From positions 54,967 through 118,966 of the forward strand of contig JAHBWD010000023.1 of the NCBI GenBank assembly GCA_019637175.1: DNA of 64,000 nt. The letters are read 5' to 3'. Positions 18,573 through 27,274 of this stretch are shown here, in pieces. The position numbers and the translations under genes were made by a program. The stretch's first letter is position 1; the number at the start of each line of letters is the position of its first letter. The notes beneath the pieces are model-generated. The model did not search any database. It was not told the DNA's origin and was given only the letters and a program-made list of their open reading frames with translations. This stretch comes from Labilithrix sp. GTDB lineage: Bacteria > Myxococcota_A > Polyangia > Polyangiales > Polyangiaceae.

Positions 18573-18656
18573 TCGAATTTGGGTCCGTCGGAGAACGTTC
18601 GATCGATCGATCGCCCAGCTTGTGATCTGCGCCGGACCACGGCATGAACTTGAGTG

Positions 18657-20612
18657 ATGGCGAGCCCGCGCGCGGTGGTCATTCCGTTCGGCGTCCCCGA
18701 CGACGGGCGAGGGCTTGGCCTCGGGCTCGCCGCGCTCGTCCACTGCTTCGCGCAGATCGACGGCGAGAGCGTGGCCCTCGCGCAGCTCCTGTCGCGACAG
18801 CCCGCGGCCGAGCGCGACGACGACGACGACGTCGACGAGGAAGCGACCGCGAGCCCTCGCCGCGGCGAGGCGGGCCCCGTCGAGGCGTTCGTTCCTCCGC
18901 GCGCGTGGAAGGATCTCACGCGCAGCAGCGCCGAGCCGAGCGGCGTGAGCTTCGTGGTGACAGGCGCGTTCGAGCCGCCGACCGACGGGCGCGGCCTCAT
19001 CCAGCTCCTCGTGTTCGAAGCGAAAGACGGCCGCACGCGGGCGAAGGTCGAAGCTCACGTCGACTTCGAGTCGGCGGGCAAGGCCCTCCTCTCCGCGCTC
19101 GACGAGCTCTTCTCGCAGCTCGACGGCGAGCTCGGCACGGTGCGCGACATCGGCGATCTCTCGTGGGAGGCGCTCGAGAGCGTCCTTCGCGCCGAGCGCT
19201 GCGCGCTGCACGATCCGCTCCGCGGCGGCCCCCACGACCGCCTCGCGGCGATGGTCCACCTCGGCCGCGCGATCGGCGACGCGCCGGAGGCGCGCTTCCC
19301 TGCGAGCCGCCTCGCGTCGCTCGCGCTCGACATGGCGGCCTTCGCCGACGCGGATCCGAAGCTCGCCGACGCCGCGCTCCGCGCGCTGCTCCGCGCGACG
19401 GAAGACGCGCCGGCCAACGCCGATCTCATCGAGGCGATCGCCGCGCTCACGCTGCGCGTCGGAAAGGGTGAAGACGCGGAGCGGCACGCCGAGCACGCGC
19501 TCTCCCTCGAGCCCGATCGCGCGCGGCTCTACGCGCTGCTCTCCGAGGCGCGCCGGTCGCGCGGCGATCTGCCGGGCGCGCTCGCGGCGATCGAAGACGG
19601 GCTGCTCCGCGGCGCCGACGATCCGCTGCTCAACACCGAGCGCGGCATCGTCCTCGCCGAGCGAGGCCACCCCGTCGAGGCCGAACGCGCGTGGCGGATG
19701 GTGCTCGACGAGCGTCCGCTCTATCCGCCCGCGTTCACCAACCTCGCGTCTCTCGTGATGGAGAGGAAAGACGCCGTCGCGGCGGCGCGGCTCGTCGACG
19801 ACGCGCTCACGCGCGGGCCGGCGCACCCCGACGTCCTCAAGCGCGCCATCCAGCTCTCGCTCGCGGCCGAGCCCGAAGGGATCGCGCGGGCGGCGCGCGT
19901 GGGCAAGCTCGCGCACGCGCTCATCGAGCGCGCGCCCAACGACGCGTGGGGTCTGCTCGTCCTCGCGCGCGCGCTCGCGCAGACGGGCGACAAGATCGTC
20001 GCGGCGCGCCGCCTGCTCCAGGTCGAAGAGCTCGCGCCCGGCTCTTCGTACGCCTCCGAGGCCCAACGCGCGCGCTTCGCGCTCGAAGAGCCTCGCATCT
20101 CGCTCGAGATCGACGCGGTGCTGCGCGCGGCCTATCACGCGCCGACGGTAGATCTCGATACGATCTGCGCGCGCGCGCGCACGCTCGCCCTCCACCACAC
20201 GGCGTGGGCGGCGCACTTCGCCGCGGGCATCGCCGAGCGGCGCCTCGAGCGCTGGCGCGCCGCGCGCGACGCGTTCGCCGACGCGATTCGCGTCTCGCCG
20301 GGCTGCACGCCCGCGCACATGGAGATCGTCGCCGCGCACGTCGCCTTGGGCGACTCCGAGTCCGCCCTCGAGCACGCGCGTCGCGCGTGTGCGCTCGACG
20401 GCGAGAGCGCGCGTGCCCTCGCCGTCCTCGCCACCGCGCTGCTCGCCGCCGGGCATCGCGACGAGGCCCTCGTCGCGATCGATCGCGCCCTCGCGCTCGA
20501 CGCGACCGACGAGGCCAACCGCGCGCTCGCCGAGCGCATTCGCACGGGTCGCTCGCGCACGAGCACGCTCACGCGCCTTCGCGACACGTTCACGCGGTGG
20601 CGCCGTCGCTGA
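18657..20612 (+). CDS. TPR-repeat protein
   Basis: 651 residues from the ATG at 18657; a GTG directly before it is equally possible. The N-terminal 170 residues form an alpha/beta region with an acidic patch and no known motif. From about residue 230 onward there are successive TPR-like repeats, ending with DEALVAIDRALALDATDEANR. There is no signal peptide or membrane helix. It is followed after six bases by a membrane-protein gene on the same strand, so the two are probably co-expressed. The function is unknown beyond scaffold-type protein binding. Confidence 0.85.
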   Translation: MASPRAVVIPFGVPDDGRGLGLGLAALVHCFAQIDGESVALAQLLSRQPAAERDDDDDVDEEATASPRRGEAGPVEAFVPPRAWKDLTRSSAEPSGVSFVVTGAFEPPTDGRGLIQLLVFEAKDGRTRAKVEAHVDFESAGKALLSALDELFSQLDGELGTVRDIGDLSWEALESVLRAERCALHDPLRGGPHDRLAAMVHLGRAIGDAPEARFPASRLASLALDMAAFADADPKLADAALRALLRATEDAPANADLIEAIAALTLRVGKGEDAERHAEHALSLEPDRARLYALLSEARRSRGDLPGALAAIEDGLLRGADDPLLNTERGIVLAERGHPVEAERAWRMVLDERPLYPPAFTNLASLVMERKDAVAAARLVDDALTRGPAHPDVLKRAIQLSLAAEPEGIARAARVGKLAHALIERAPNDAWGLLVLARALAQTGDKIVAARRLLQVEELAPGSSYASEAQRARFALEEPRISLEIDAVLRAAYHAPTVDLDTICARARTLALHHTAWAAHFAAGIAERRLERWRAARDAFADAIRVSPGCTPAHMEIVAAHVALGDSESALEHARRACALDGESARALAVLATALLAAGHRDEALVAIDRALALDATDEANRALAERIRTGRSRTSTLTRLRDTFTRWRRR

Positions 20613-20618
20613 GCGGTC

Positions 20619-21296
20619 GTGGGCTTCGTCGCGATCCTCGTCTTCGTCGTCCTGCCCGCGCTCTTCGTCGGCGGTGGCGCGCTCGTCGCGTGGTACAGCC
20701 TCGCGAGGCGGCGACGCCTCGGACGCGCGGTCACGCTCGCCGAGGCCCCGGCGAGAGACGTCGCGATCACGGGGCGCGCGCGCGGCCCCTCGCTCGTCTC
20801 GCCGATCACGCATCGCGCGTGCGTCTGGTACGACGTCGACATCGAGGTCCGCACCGGCGTCGCGAAGTACGAGAGTGTCATGAAGCTCCGGAGCGACGCG
20901 CCCTTCGAGATCGGCGCCGACGACGGAGGCTGCGTGCGCATCGACGTCGCGCGTCTCTGGCTCGCGAGCGACGGCGCGCGTCACAAGGAGAAGACGAAGG
21001 GCGGCCCGCAGCACATCCTGCAAAACGGCTCGCAGCGATGGCATCGCGTCACCGAATCGATCATCGCCGTCGACGCGATCGTCACCGCGCTCGGTGACGT
21101 CGAGGCGCCCGCGGAAGGATACCGGGCGTCGGGGGCGGAGCTCCCGATCCTGGGCGCGAAGGGCGAGGCGGTGGTGTCCGCCGGCGATCGAGCCTCGATG
21201 GGCGCGACCCTCGCGAAGCACGTCCTGCTCGGGCTCGGGCTCCTGACCGTCGGCCTCGCCTGGGTGAGCGTCTCGGTCTGGTTCTTCGTCCGCTGA
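20619..21296 (+). CDS. Membrane protein with GIDE-like domain
   Basis: 225 residues, GTG start. An N-terminal membrane helix (about 4-27) and a C-terminal one (about 199-222) flank a soluble domain with GRARGPSLVSPITHRACVWYDVDIE. That pattern resembles the GIDE domain of the eukaryotic mitochondrial E3 ligase MUL1 and its bacterial relatives. No RING finger is present, so ligase activity is not implied. It is six bases downstream of the TPR gene. Direct repeats of GTATC follow the stop, with no clear terminator. Confidence 0.75.
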   Translation: MGFVAILVFVVLPALFVGGGALVAWYSLARRRRLGRAVTLAEAPARDVAITGRARGPSLVSPITHRACVWYDVDIEVRTGVAKYESVMKLRSDAPFEIGADDGGCVRIDVARLWLASDGARHKEKTKGGPQHILQNGSQRWHRVTESIIAVDAIVTALGDVEAPAEGYRASGAELPILGAKGEAVVSAGDRASMGATLAKHVLLGLGLLTVGLAWVSVSVWFFVR

Positions 21297-21450
21297 CGGA
21301 GTGTATCGGGGCGTATCACGCGTGTATCGCGCCCGATCGACGTCACCCGTTCGTTGATTCTCCGTGCGTTGGCGCTGGCCCCACCCGTGCAGTGCTCCTC
21401 CGCAGCGTCGCGATGAACGCGACGCCCTTCAGACAGGAGCATTTTCCGTC

Positions 21451-22278
21451 ATGCGTACCCATCGTTTCGTTCTGTTCGGTCTCGTCGGTGTGCTCGCGCT
21501 CGGCCTCGGTGCCTGCAGCGGCGCGAGCGGCGCCGACGGCAAGTCTTCGATCGCGACGCTCGCGCCCGAGCCTCCTGGTCCGGAGTGCCCCGCGGGAGGG
21601 ACGCGGATCCTCACCGGCAACGACGCCGACGGCGACGGCCTGCTCGCGCCGAAGGAGATCTCGGCGTCCCAGGTCGTGTGCAACGCCGCGCCCTCGCCGG
21701 GCGCGAACGCGAGCGGCCCGATCGTGAGCGTCGACGTGGAGCCGAAGGGCAAGAACTGCGCGGAGGGCGGCGTCGCCGTCAAGAGCGGCCTCGACAAGAA
21801 CGCGAACGCGGCGCTCGACGCCGACGAGATCACCGACACGAAGTGGATCTGCAACGGCGCGAAGGCGGCGGCGGGCTCGAACCCCGTCGTCAACGTCTAC
21901 GACGAGGCCGGTTTCGAGATCGCGCAGAGCACGCCCGCGACCGCGCTCTCGGCGACGCTCAACGCGCCGGGCCCGGGCAAGATCATCGCGATCTCGAACA
22001 TGGATGCGTTCTGCTATCCGAGCGGCAACCAGTTCGTCTGCGGCTCGAGCGCGACGATCGGCACGTACACGCTCAGCCTCGATGCGCAGGGGAACCCCGC
22101 CACCGGGAGCTACGACTTCTTCTACCTCACGCCGAACAGCACGGAGAACACGTCGCGCACGGCCGTGTTCCCGGTGTCTGCGGCGGGCGACGTCACCGTT
22201 CACCTTCGGGCGACGGCGAACAGCGGATCGTTCGGCCTCTGGCGTCGATCGCTCACGCTGATCTTCGTCCCGGGGTGA
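21451..22278 (+). CDS. Lipoprotein with two DUF7151-like Cys/Asp repeats
   Basis: 275 residues. The signal peptide ends in LGAC (Cys22). Two repeats of about 40 residues share the pattern C-x-GG, G-x-D, DG-L, E-I and VCN/ICN: CPAGGTRILTGNDADGDG near 46 and CAEGGVAVKSGLDKNANA near 90. The Asp/Gly loops resemble calcium-binding loops. The C-terminal 140 residues are beta-rich and unrecognised. It is likely a surface lipoprotein. It is convergent with yggS with only six bases between stops. An AGGAG lies upstream with long spacing. Confidence 0.78.
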   Translation: MRTHRFVLFGLVGVLALGLGACSGASGADGKSSIATLAPEPPGPECPAGGTRILTGNDADGDGLLAPKEISASQVVCNAAPSPGANASGPIVSVDVEPKGKNCAEGGVAVKSGLDKNANAALDADEITDTKWICNGAKAAAGSNPVVNVYDEAGFEIAQSTPATALSATLNAPGPGKIIAISNMDAFCYPSGNQFVCGSSATIGTYTLSLDAQGNPATGSYDFFYLTPNSTENTSRTAVFPVSAAGDVTVHLRATANSGSFGLWRRSLTLIFVPG

Positions 22279-22284
22279 TGGGGC

Positions 22285-22968
22285 TCAGCGCGCGCCGAAG
22301 ATCGCCGTGCCGACGCGCACGAGCGTGGCGCCGCACGCGATCGCGATCTCGAGATCGTCGCTCATGCCGATCGACAGCTCGGGCAGGCGCGCGCGACCCC
22401 CGTGCAAGCCCTGGAGCGAAGCCAGGGCCTCGAAGGCGCGTCGCGCCGCTTCGAGATCGTGAGGCGGCATCGTCATCAAGCCACGCAGCGCGAGCGCGGG
22501 CTCGGCGGAGACGGCGGCGATCATCTCGCCGAGCTCCGCCGGGCTCGCGCCGTGCTTTTGTGCTTCGCCGCCGACGTTGACCTCGATGAGCACCGCGAGC
22601 GTCTTGCCGTCACCGTAGCCCTCGCCCTTGGCGCGCTTGCCGAGCTCGCGCGCGAGCGCGGGCGAGTCGACGGTCTGAACGAGATGCGCGACGCGCGCGA
22701 CGTGCCGGGCCTTGTTCGACTGGAGGTGTCCGATGAAGTGCCAGGCGACGTCGGGTAGATCGGCGAGCTCGGCGGCCTTCTCCGTCAGCTCCTGCGCGTA
22801 GTTCTCGCCGAAGTCGCGCTGGCCGAGCGCGTACGCCTCGCGGATCATCGCCGCGGGCTTTCCCTTCGAAACCGCGACGAGCTTGACGTCCGCGGGGTCA
22901 CGCGACGCCGCGGCGGCGGCGCGCGCGATCCGATCGCGGACGCTCGCGAGGCCCTCGGCCACGCTCAT
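22285..22968 (-). CDS. yggS: YggS-type PLP homeostasis protein
   Basis: 227 residues, a typical PLPBP/YggS family member: a single TIM-barrel PLP-binding domain with KLVAVSKGKP carrying the PLP lysine near residue 35, FGENYAQE, WHFIGHLQSNKAR, and SIGMSDDLEIAI with TLVRVGTAIFG at the end. It has no known catalysis and buffers PLP and amino-acid pools. Its ATG overlaps the stop of the methyltransferase gene (ATGA). It is the last gene of the rpoZ-methyltransferase-yggS run. Confidence 0.95.
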   Translation of the reverse strand: MSVAEGLASVRDRIARAAAAASRDPADVKLVAVSKGKPAAMIREAYALGQRDFGENYAQELTEKAAELADLPDVAWHFIGHLQSNKARHVARVAHLVQTVDSPALARELGKRAKGEGYGDGKTLAVLIEVNVGGEAQKHGASPAELGEMIAAVSAEPALALRGLMTMPPHDLEAARRAFEALASLQGLHGGRARLPELSIGMSDDLEIAIACGATLVRVGTAIFGAR

Positions 22969-23759
22969 CCTCGTCGCCTCCGCGCGTGCCACACCATGAC
23001 GTCGGAGGATTGTACGAGCGGTCCGCGCTGGAAGTCGCCGTAGACCGCGGTCGTTTCGAAGCCGTTGTAGTGGAGGAGCGCCTCGAGCTCGCGCGGAAAG
23101 AACTGACGGTGCGCGAGCGGCACCATGAAGCTCTGGCGCTCCTTCGAGGTCGGCTCGAAGCACATCGAGACGAAGAGGATCTGGCGCACGCGGTCGTAGT
23201 CGAAGACCTCGCGGTAGTTCACGAGCCCGGCGCTCGGGTGCACGAACGGGCGCATCGTGTACGCGGTGCCGGGCTCGTCGGCGAGGTCTTCGAGGATCGG
23301 CATCGACGCGTCGAGCACGAGCTCGCCGCGCGGCGAGAGATGCTCGCGCACCCGCGCCAGCCACGCCTCGAGGTCTTGCCGGGTGTAGAGGTGCAGCACC
23401 GTGTTGAACGGACAGATCGCGAGCGTGAAGCGCCGCTTCAGGCGAACCCGCCGCATGTCGCCGGCGCGCGCGGTGACACGCGCGCGGAGCGCCGCCGGCT
23501 CCCGCGCGAGGCGCGCCCGCAGATCGCGGAGCATGGGGCGCGATCGATCGACGCCCCACACGGAGACGCCGGATCGCGCGACGGGGATCGCGATGCGCCC
23601 GCTGCCGATGCCGTACTCGAGCATCGCGTCGTGCTTCGACGCGACCTGCGTGTAGTACGCGACGTCGTCCTTACGCTTCGCGTACGTGACGGCGTAGTAA
23701 TCGGGATCTTCGAAGTGAGCCCGCGCCCCCGCCTCGAGCTCACGATCGCGCCGACTCAT
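22965..23759 (-). CDS. Class I SAM-dependent methyltransferase
   Basis: 264 residues. The SAM-binding motif I is LEYGIGSGRIAIPVA (about 48-62), followed by an acidic VWGVDRS at the end of strand 2, motif post-II DMRRV and LAICPFNTVLHL as motif IV. The C-terminus resembles small-molecule methyltransferases rather than RNA or protein enzymes. The substrate is unknown. It lies between rpoZ (39 bp upstream) and yggS (overlapping), all on the minus strand. Confidence 0.88.
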   Translation of the reverse strand: MSRRDRELEAGARAHFEDPDYYAVTYAKRKDDVAYYTQVASKHDAMLEYGIGSGRIAIPVARSGVSVWGVDRSRPMLRDLRARLAREPAALRARVTARAGDMRRVRLKRRFTLAICPFNTVLHLYTRQDLEAWLARVREHLSPRGELVLDASMPILEDLADEPGTAYTMRPFVHPSAGLVNYREVFDYDRVRQILFVSMCFEPTSKERQSFMVPLAHRQFFPRELEALLHYNGFETTAVYGDFQRGPLVQSSDVMVWHARRRRG

Positions 23760-23798
23760 GCCGAATCGCGCAGCGATGAGGAGGCCGCCAGGCCCCTA

Positions 23799-24041
23799 CT
23801 AGTAGATGCCCGTGCGGGCCATGTGGTCGATCCATTCCTGGACGACCTCGTTGCTCGTGCGATCGAAGTGGACCTTGCCCGCGGCGATCTCGCGCAACGC
23901 GGTGACGGCGGCCTTGTTCTTGGAGTGGACGAGCGGGCCCGCCCCCTTCATGAGCTGCCGCGTGCGGCGCGCCGCCAGGATCACGAGCGCGAAACGGTTC
24001 TCCTCACGCTCCAGACAATCTTCGACGGTGACGCGCGCCAT
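23799..24041 (-). CDS. rpoZ: RNA polymerase omega subunit
   Basis: 80 residues. MARVTVEDCLEREENRFALVILAARRTRQLMKG is the conserved omega N-terminal pattern: a short strand, then a helix clamping the beta-prime subunit. The KNKAAVTALREIAAGKV segment is also typical. It is a small assembly and (p)ppGpp-responsive subunit of RNA polymerase. It appears to be the first gene of a run with the methyltransferase and yggS. It is divergent from the phosphatase gene across 109 bp that is more AT-rich than its surroundings and probably contains both promoters. Confidence 0.95.
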   Translation of the reverse strand: MARVTVEDCLEREENRFALVILAARRTRQLMKGAGPLVHSKNKAAVTALREIAAGKVHFDRTSNEVVQEWIDHMARTGIY

Positions 24042-24150
24042 GGCATGCTCTCGATTCGGGGTCAGAGTTCGGGACCGGGGAAAGTAGTCGGAGGCTCACC
24101 GCCTCGCAAGCTTTTCATAAACCGAAGCAATAACGAGCACTTTCAAGCCC

Positions 24151-24786
24151 ATGACGGTCTTCTATTTCGCGCGGCACGGCGAGACTGACGACAACGCGCG
24201 CCTCGTCTTCCAGGGGCAGGGCGGCCGCGGCCTGAACGCTCGAGGTCGCGCGCAGGCTCGCCGGCTCGCGCAGCGCATGCAGCGCGCGCGCGTCTCCGCG
24301 GTGGTCGCGAGCGATCTCGAGCGTGCGGTGGAGACGGCGCGCTTCGTGAGCACGGCGTGCGGCGTCGCCGCGACCTACGATCCCGATCTCCGCGAGGTCG
24401 ACCTCGGCGCGTGGACGGGCAAGAGCCACGAGGAGATCGCCGATCTCTACCCCGAAGAGTGGAGCGCGTGGGCCGCCGGCCTCGACGTTCGTCGCGGCGG
24501 CGGCGAGACGTACGCCGAGCTCGCCGAGCGCGTCGACCGCGCCGTCGCTCGCGCGTGCGCGATGGAGCTTCGCGATCCCTTCCTGCTCGTGTCGCACGGC
24601 GGCGCGATCAAGAGCTGGGTCGCGAAGATCCTCGGCGTCTCTGCCGAAGGCCTCCGCGCGCTCGCGGGCGTCGGCAACGCGGGCATCACGATCGTCGAGC
24701 GCGACGCGCGCGGGCGCGTGAAGCTCCATGCGTGGAACGACACGTCGCACCTCGAAGGGCTGCTCGTGGAAGAGCAGACCGACTGA
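24151..24786 (+). CDS. Histidine phosphatase (phosphoglycerate-mutase-like)
   Basis: 211 residues. RHGE at 8-11 is the catalytic His motif; ASDLERAVETA, LREVDLGAWTG and LLVSHGGAIKSW complete the fold, with the second catalytic His in VSHGG. Members hydrolyse phosphate esters (CobC/GpmB-like); the substrate is not evident. There is no signal peptide. It is divergent from rpoZ. Confidence 0.92.
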   Translation: MTVFYFARHGETDDNARLVFQGQGGRGLNARGRAQARRLAQRMQRARVSAVVASDLERAVETARFVSTACGVAATYDPDLREVDLGAWTGKSHEEIADLYPEEWSAWAAGLDVRRGGGETYAELAERVDRAVARACAMELRDPFLLVSHGGAIKSWVAKILGVSAEGLRALAGVGNAGITIVERDARGRVKLHAWNDTSHLEGLLVEEQTD

Positions 24787-24790
24787 CGCT

Positions 24791-25495
24791 TCAGCCCGCG
24801 ACGAGCTTGCGCGCGCCGCTCTCGAACAAGATGTTCGCGCGTCCCGGCTCGACCGAGATCACGACGCCGGCGCCGAACTTCGGGTGCTCGACGACGTCGC
24901 CCGCGGAGACCTTCGCGGTCGCGGAGTAGCTCGCCCTCGCGCCGGTGGCCGCGGCGATCGCGGTCTTCCAGTCGGAGGCCGGCGCCGCCGCCGGACCGTG
25001 GCCCGACGTGCGCCCGATCGACTTGCCGCCCGCCGTTCGATCATGAAGCTCGCGCACGACGTCCGACGCGAGGCGCTGGAGGCGCTTGCGCGCCGCGTCG
25101 GCGTCACCCGCGCGCATGCCGACGCGCGAGCGGAGGCGCTCGAGGCGCCCCGCGTCTTCCTCCGAGAGCGGGTGGAGATCGTCGGCGGCGACCGCGAGCA
25201 GATCGCGCGCCTCGGGGTTCAGCCGACCGCCCGCCGTGTCGAGCACCTGACGCACCTTCGCGAGGAACTTCGACGGCGACCACGCGTCGGAGCGCTCCCC
25301 GAGCAGCTCCTCGTACGCGTGAAGGAGGAGGAAGCGCGCCTCGTCGGGGTAGCGCGCGTGGAGCACGCCCCACGCTTCGTCGACCGCGAGTCGGCCGCCG
25401 GCGCTGCGCGTCCATATGGCGTACACGACGGCGCGATCGCCGGCGTCGCGTGAAATCTCGATCGGGCTCTTCTGATCGTCGATGTCCTCGAACAT
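24791..25495 (-). CDS. Helical protein ending in a UvrD-tail-like SH3 module
   Basis: 234 residues. The first 150 residues are helical, with a weakly conserved AWGVLHARYPDEARFLLLHAYEEL segment and no known motif. The last 40 read GDVVEHPKFGAGVV...ILFESGARKL, the same module as in the small protein at 9559-9840 and similar to the C-terminus of UvrD/PcrA helicases. Function is unknown; a nucleic-acid or polymerase contact is inference from the module. It is convergent with the phosphatase gene. Confidence 0.72.
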   Translation of the reverse strand: MFEDIDDQKSPIEISRDAGDRAVVYAIWTRSAGGRLAVDEAWGVLHARYPDEARFLLLHAYEELLGERSDAWSPSKFLAKVRQVLDTAGGRLNPEARDLLAVAADDLHPLSEEDAGRLERLRSRVGMRAGDADAARKRLQRLASDVVRELHDRTAGGKSIGRTSGHGPAAAPASDWKTAIAAATGARASYSATAKVSAGDVVEHPKFGAGVVISVEPGRANILFESGARKLVAG

Positions 25496-25531
25496 CCGCG
25501 CGCGCCATCGTACGCGCTCGAGCGGAGGATG

Positions 25532-27274
25532 TCAGCGCAGGCCGGTGCCGAGCTGCTGGACGAAGTCAGGCGCCTTGAGGGTTTGTCGAATCTCGCTGCC
25601 CTCGAAGATCGCGACCGCGCGGCCGCCGGCGCCGATCGCGGCCCAGCGGGCCTTGCCCGGCCGGCCCGGCCAGATCGTCGTCAGGCGAAGCCCGACGCCC
25701 GGCGGCCCGATCGGCGCGACGAGGGCGCTCGCGTCGTCGAGGCTGACGACGCGGAGGTTGTCCTTGCCGCCGTTCACCGCGGTGACGATGAGCTCGTCGA
25801 CGCCGTCGCCCTCGAGATCGGCCGCGGTGATGTCGGCGCCGAAGCGCGAGTCGCCGGGGAGCGAGCGCGCGCACGGCCCCTGCACCATGAAGCTGTCGCG
25901 GCTCCCGAACCAGAAGCAGACCATCGACGACGTCGTCGCGGCGATCGTCGCGGCCATGTCGGCGATGCCGTCTCCGTTGAAGTCGCCCGAGGCGAACGCG
26001 ATCGCCGTCGCCTCTTCGGACGACGACGTGACGGCGCTCGCGCTCACGAGTCCGCGCCCGTCGTTGACCTTCATGTCGGCGCTGCCGCGCGCCGCGAAGA
26101 CGGGCCCCATCGACGAGACCCACGCGTCGAGCTCGGAGCCGGACTGGACGCGGCGATGCTCCGAGGCCGCGAGCCCGGCGGCCGCGAGCTTCGCGCCGCT
26201 CTGGTGCGACGCGTCTGCGGAGTAGCGCGGCGAAGCGATCGCCACGTCGGCGAGGCCGTCGCCGTCGGCGTCGAAGCCCGAGAGGACGGCGCGGCTGCGC
26301 ACGCCCGGAGGCGCGCCGGCGACCGGGAGCACCGCCGAAGGTCCCTGACGCGTGCCGAAGGTGACGAACCCGAGATCGTCGCCGCCGGCGACGACGTCGC
26401 CGTAGCCGTCGCCGTTCACGTCGCCCGCTTCGCGCAGGATCGGACGCACGCCGGGGAAGAACGACGCGAAGTTCATGAACGGCAGCGGCGCCGTCTTGTT
26501 GGCGTCGAAGCCCGTGGGCGATCCGTACTCGACGAGGGTCTCGTAGATGTCGCCGAGATCGATCGGCAGCGCGTCCATGCCGGCGTGCACGACGTCCGTG
26601 AAGCCGTCGCCGTCGAGATCGATCCCGCCGCCGATACTCACGTCGCCGACCTTCGGCGTGCCGAAGAAGATCATGTCGGGGACGGTGGTGTAGTCGAGCG
26701 CAGGAAAGTCTCCGCCGGGGAGGCCGCGCTGCAGGAAGAGGAGGGGGAACTGGTTCGGCTCGCCCTTGGGCGCGCGATCGTCGGCGAACTCGAAGCCCGA
26801 GACCATGAAGTCGGGGTTGCCGTCGCCGTCGACGTCGACGACCGATCCGGTCGGCGCGTCGGAGGAGCCGTACTTCGCCGGTCCGCGAACGAGCACCTCC
26901 CACGTCGCGCTCGTCTGCGTGCCGGTCTTGCGGTCGGCGCGCGCCTTGAGGCGCCAGAACCAGATGCCGGGCTCGATGTCCTCGGGCACGACGAGCTCGC
27001 GGCCGTCGGCCACGAACGTCTTGTCGGGCGCGGGGAGGCAGTCGCGCAGCTTGCAGAGCTCGACGACGGCGCCGGTCGCGGTCTGCTGGAGGTCCCAACG
27101 GAACTTGGGGCGGCTCGTCGCGACCATCGAGACGGAGATGGGCGAGAGCTGCCGCGGCGCGATGAGCGAGGGATCGTCCTTGGCGCCTCCGGAGAGGCCG
27201 TCGTAGGACGACGGCGCGGCGCACGCGCCGAGCGCGAGCGCCATGCCGATGCCGATCGCGCCGGTCGTTCTCAC
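25532..27274 (-). CDS. FG-GAP/VCBS-repeat surface lipoprotein
   Basis: 580 residues. The signal peptide ends in LGAC (Cys18). A fibronectin-like segment (about 44-130) is followed by about six FG-GAP repeats with calcium-loop cores such as DVDGDGNPD, DLDGDGFTD, DVNGDGYGD, DADGDGLAD and DFNGDGIAD, as in integrin-type beta-propellers. It should be a calcium-stabilised adhesin or binding protein at the cell surface. Its ATG overlaps the stop of the FHA regulator (ATGA), placing it last in a four-gene operon that starts with a Ser/Thr kinase. Confidence 0.9.
   Translation of the reverse strand: MRTTGAIGIGMALALGACAAPSSYDGLSGGAKDDPSLIAPRQLSPISVSMVATSRPKFRWDLQQTATGAVVELCKLRDCLPAPDKTFVADGRELVVPEDIEPGIWFWRLKARADRKTGTQTSATWEVLVRGPAKYGSSDAPTGSVVDVDGDGNPDFMVSGFEFADDRAPKGEPNQFPLLFLQRGLPGGDFPALDYTTVPDMIFFGTPKVGDVSIGGGIDLDGDGFTDVVHAGMDALPIDLGDIYETLVEYGSPTGFDANKTAPLPFMNFASFFPGVRPILREAGDVNGDGYGDVVAGGDDLGFVTFGTRQGPSAVLPVAGAPPGVRSRAVLSGFDADGDGLADVAIASPRYSADASHQSGAKLAAAGLAASEHRRVQSGSELDAWVSSMGPVFAARGSADMKVNDGRGLVSASAVTSSSEEATAIAFASGDFNGDGIADMAATIAATTSSMVCFWFGSRDSFMVQGPCARSLPGDSRFGADITAADLEGDGVDELIVTAVNGGKDNLRVVSLDDASALVAPIGPPGVGLRLTTIWPGRPGKARWAAIGAGGRAVAIFEGSEIRQTLKAPDFVQQLGTGLR

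Noticed and set aside
18596..18616. GATC-rich run before the TPR gene
   Set aside because: Simple GATCGATC repetition in a short gap; no regulatory meaning can be assigned.
17640..21221. Very long open frame on the minus strand opposite the AgmX lipoprotein and TPR genes
   Set aside because: It is Arg/Glu/Asp-rich with atypical composition and runs antisense to two well-supported genes; GC-rich DNA with G/C third positions creates such frames routinely.
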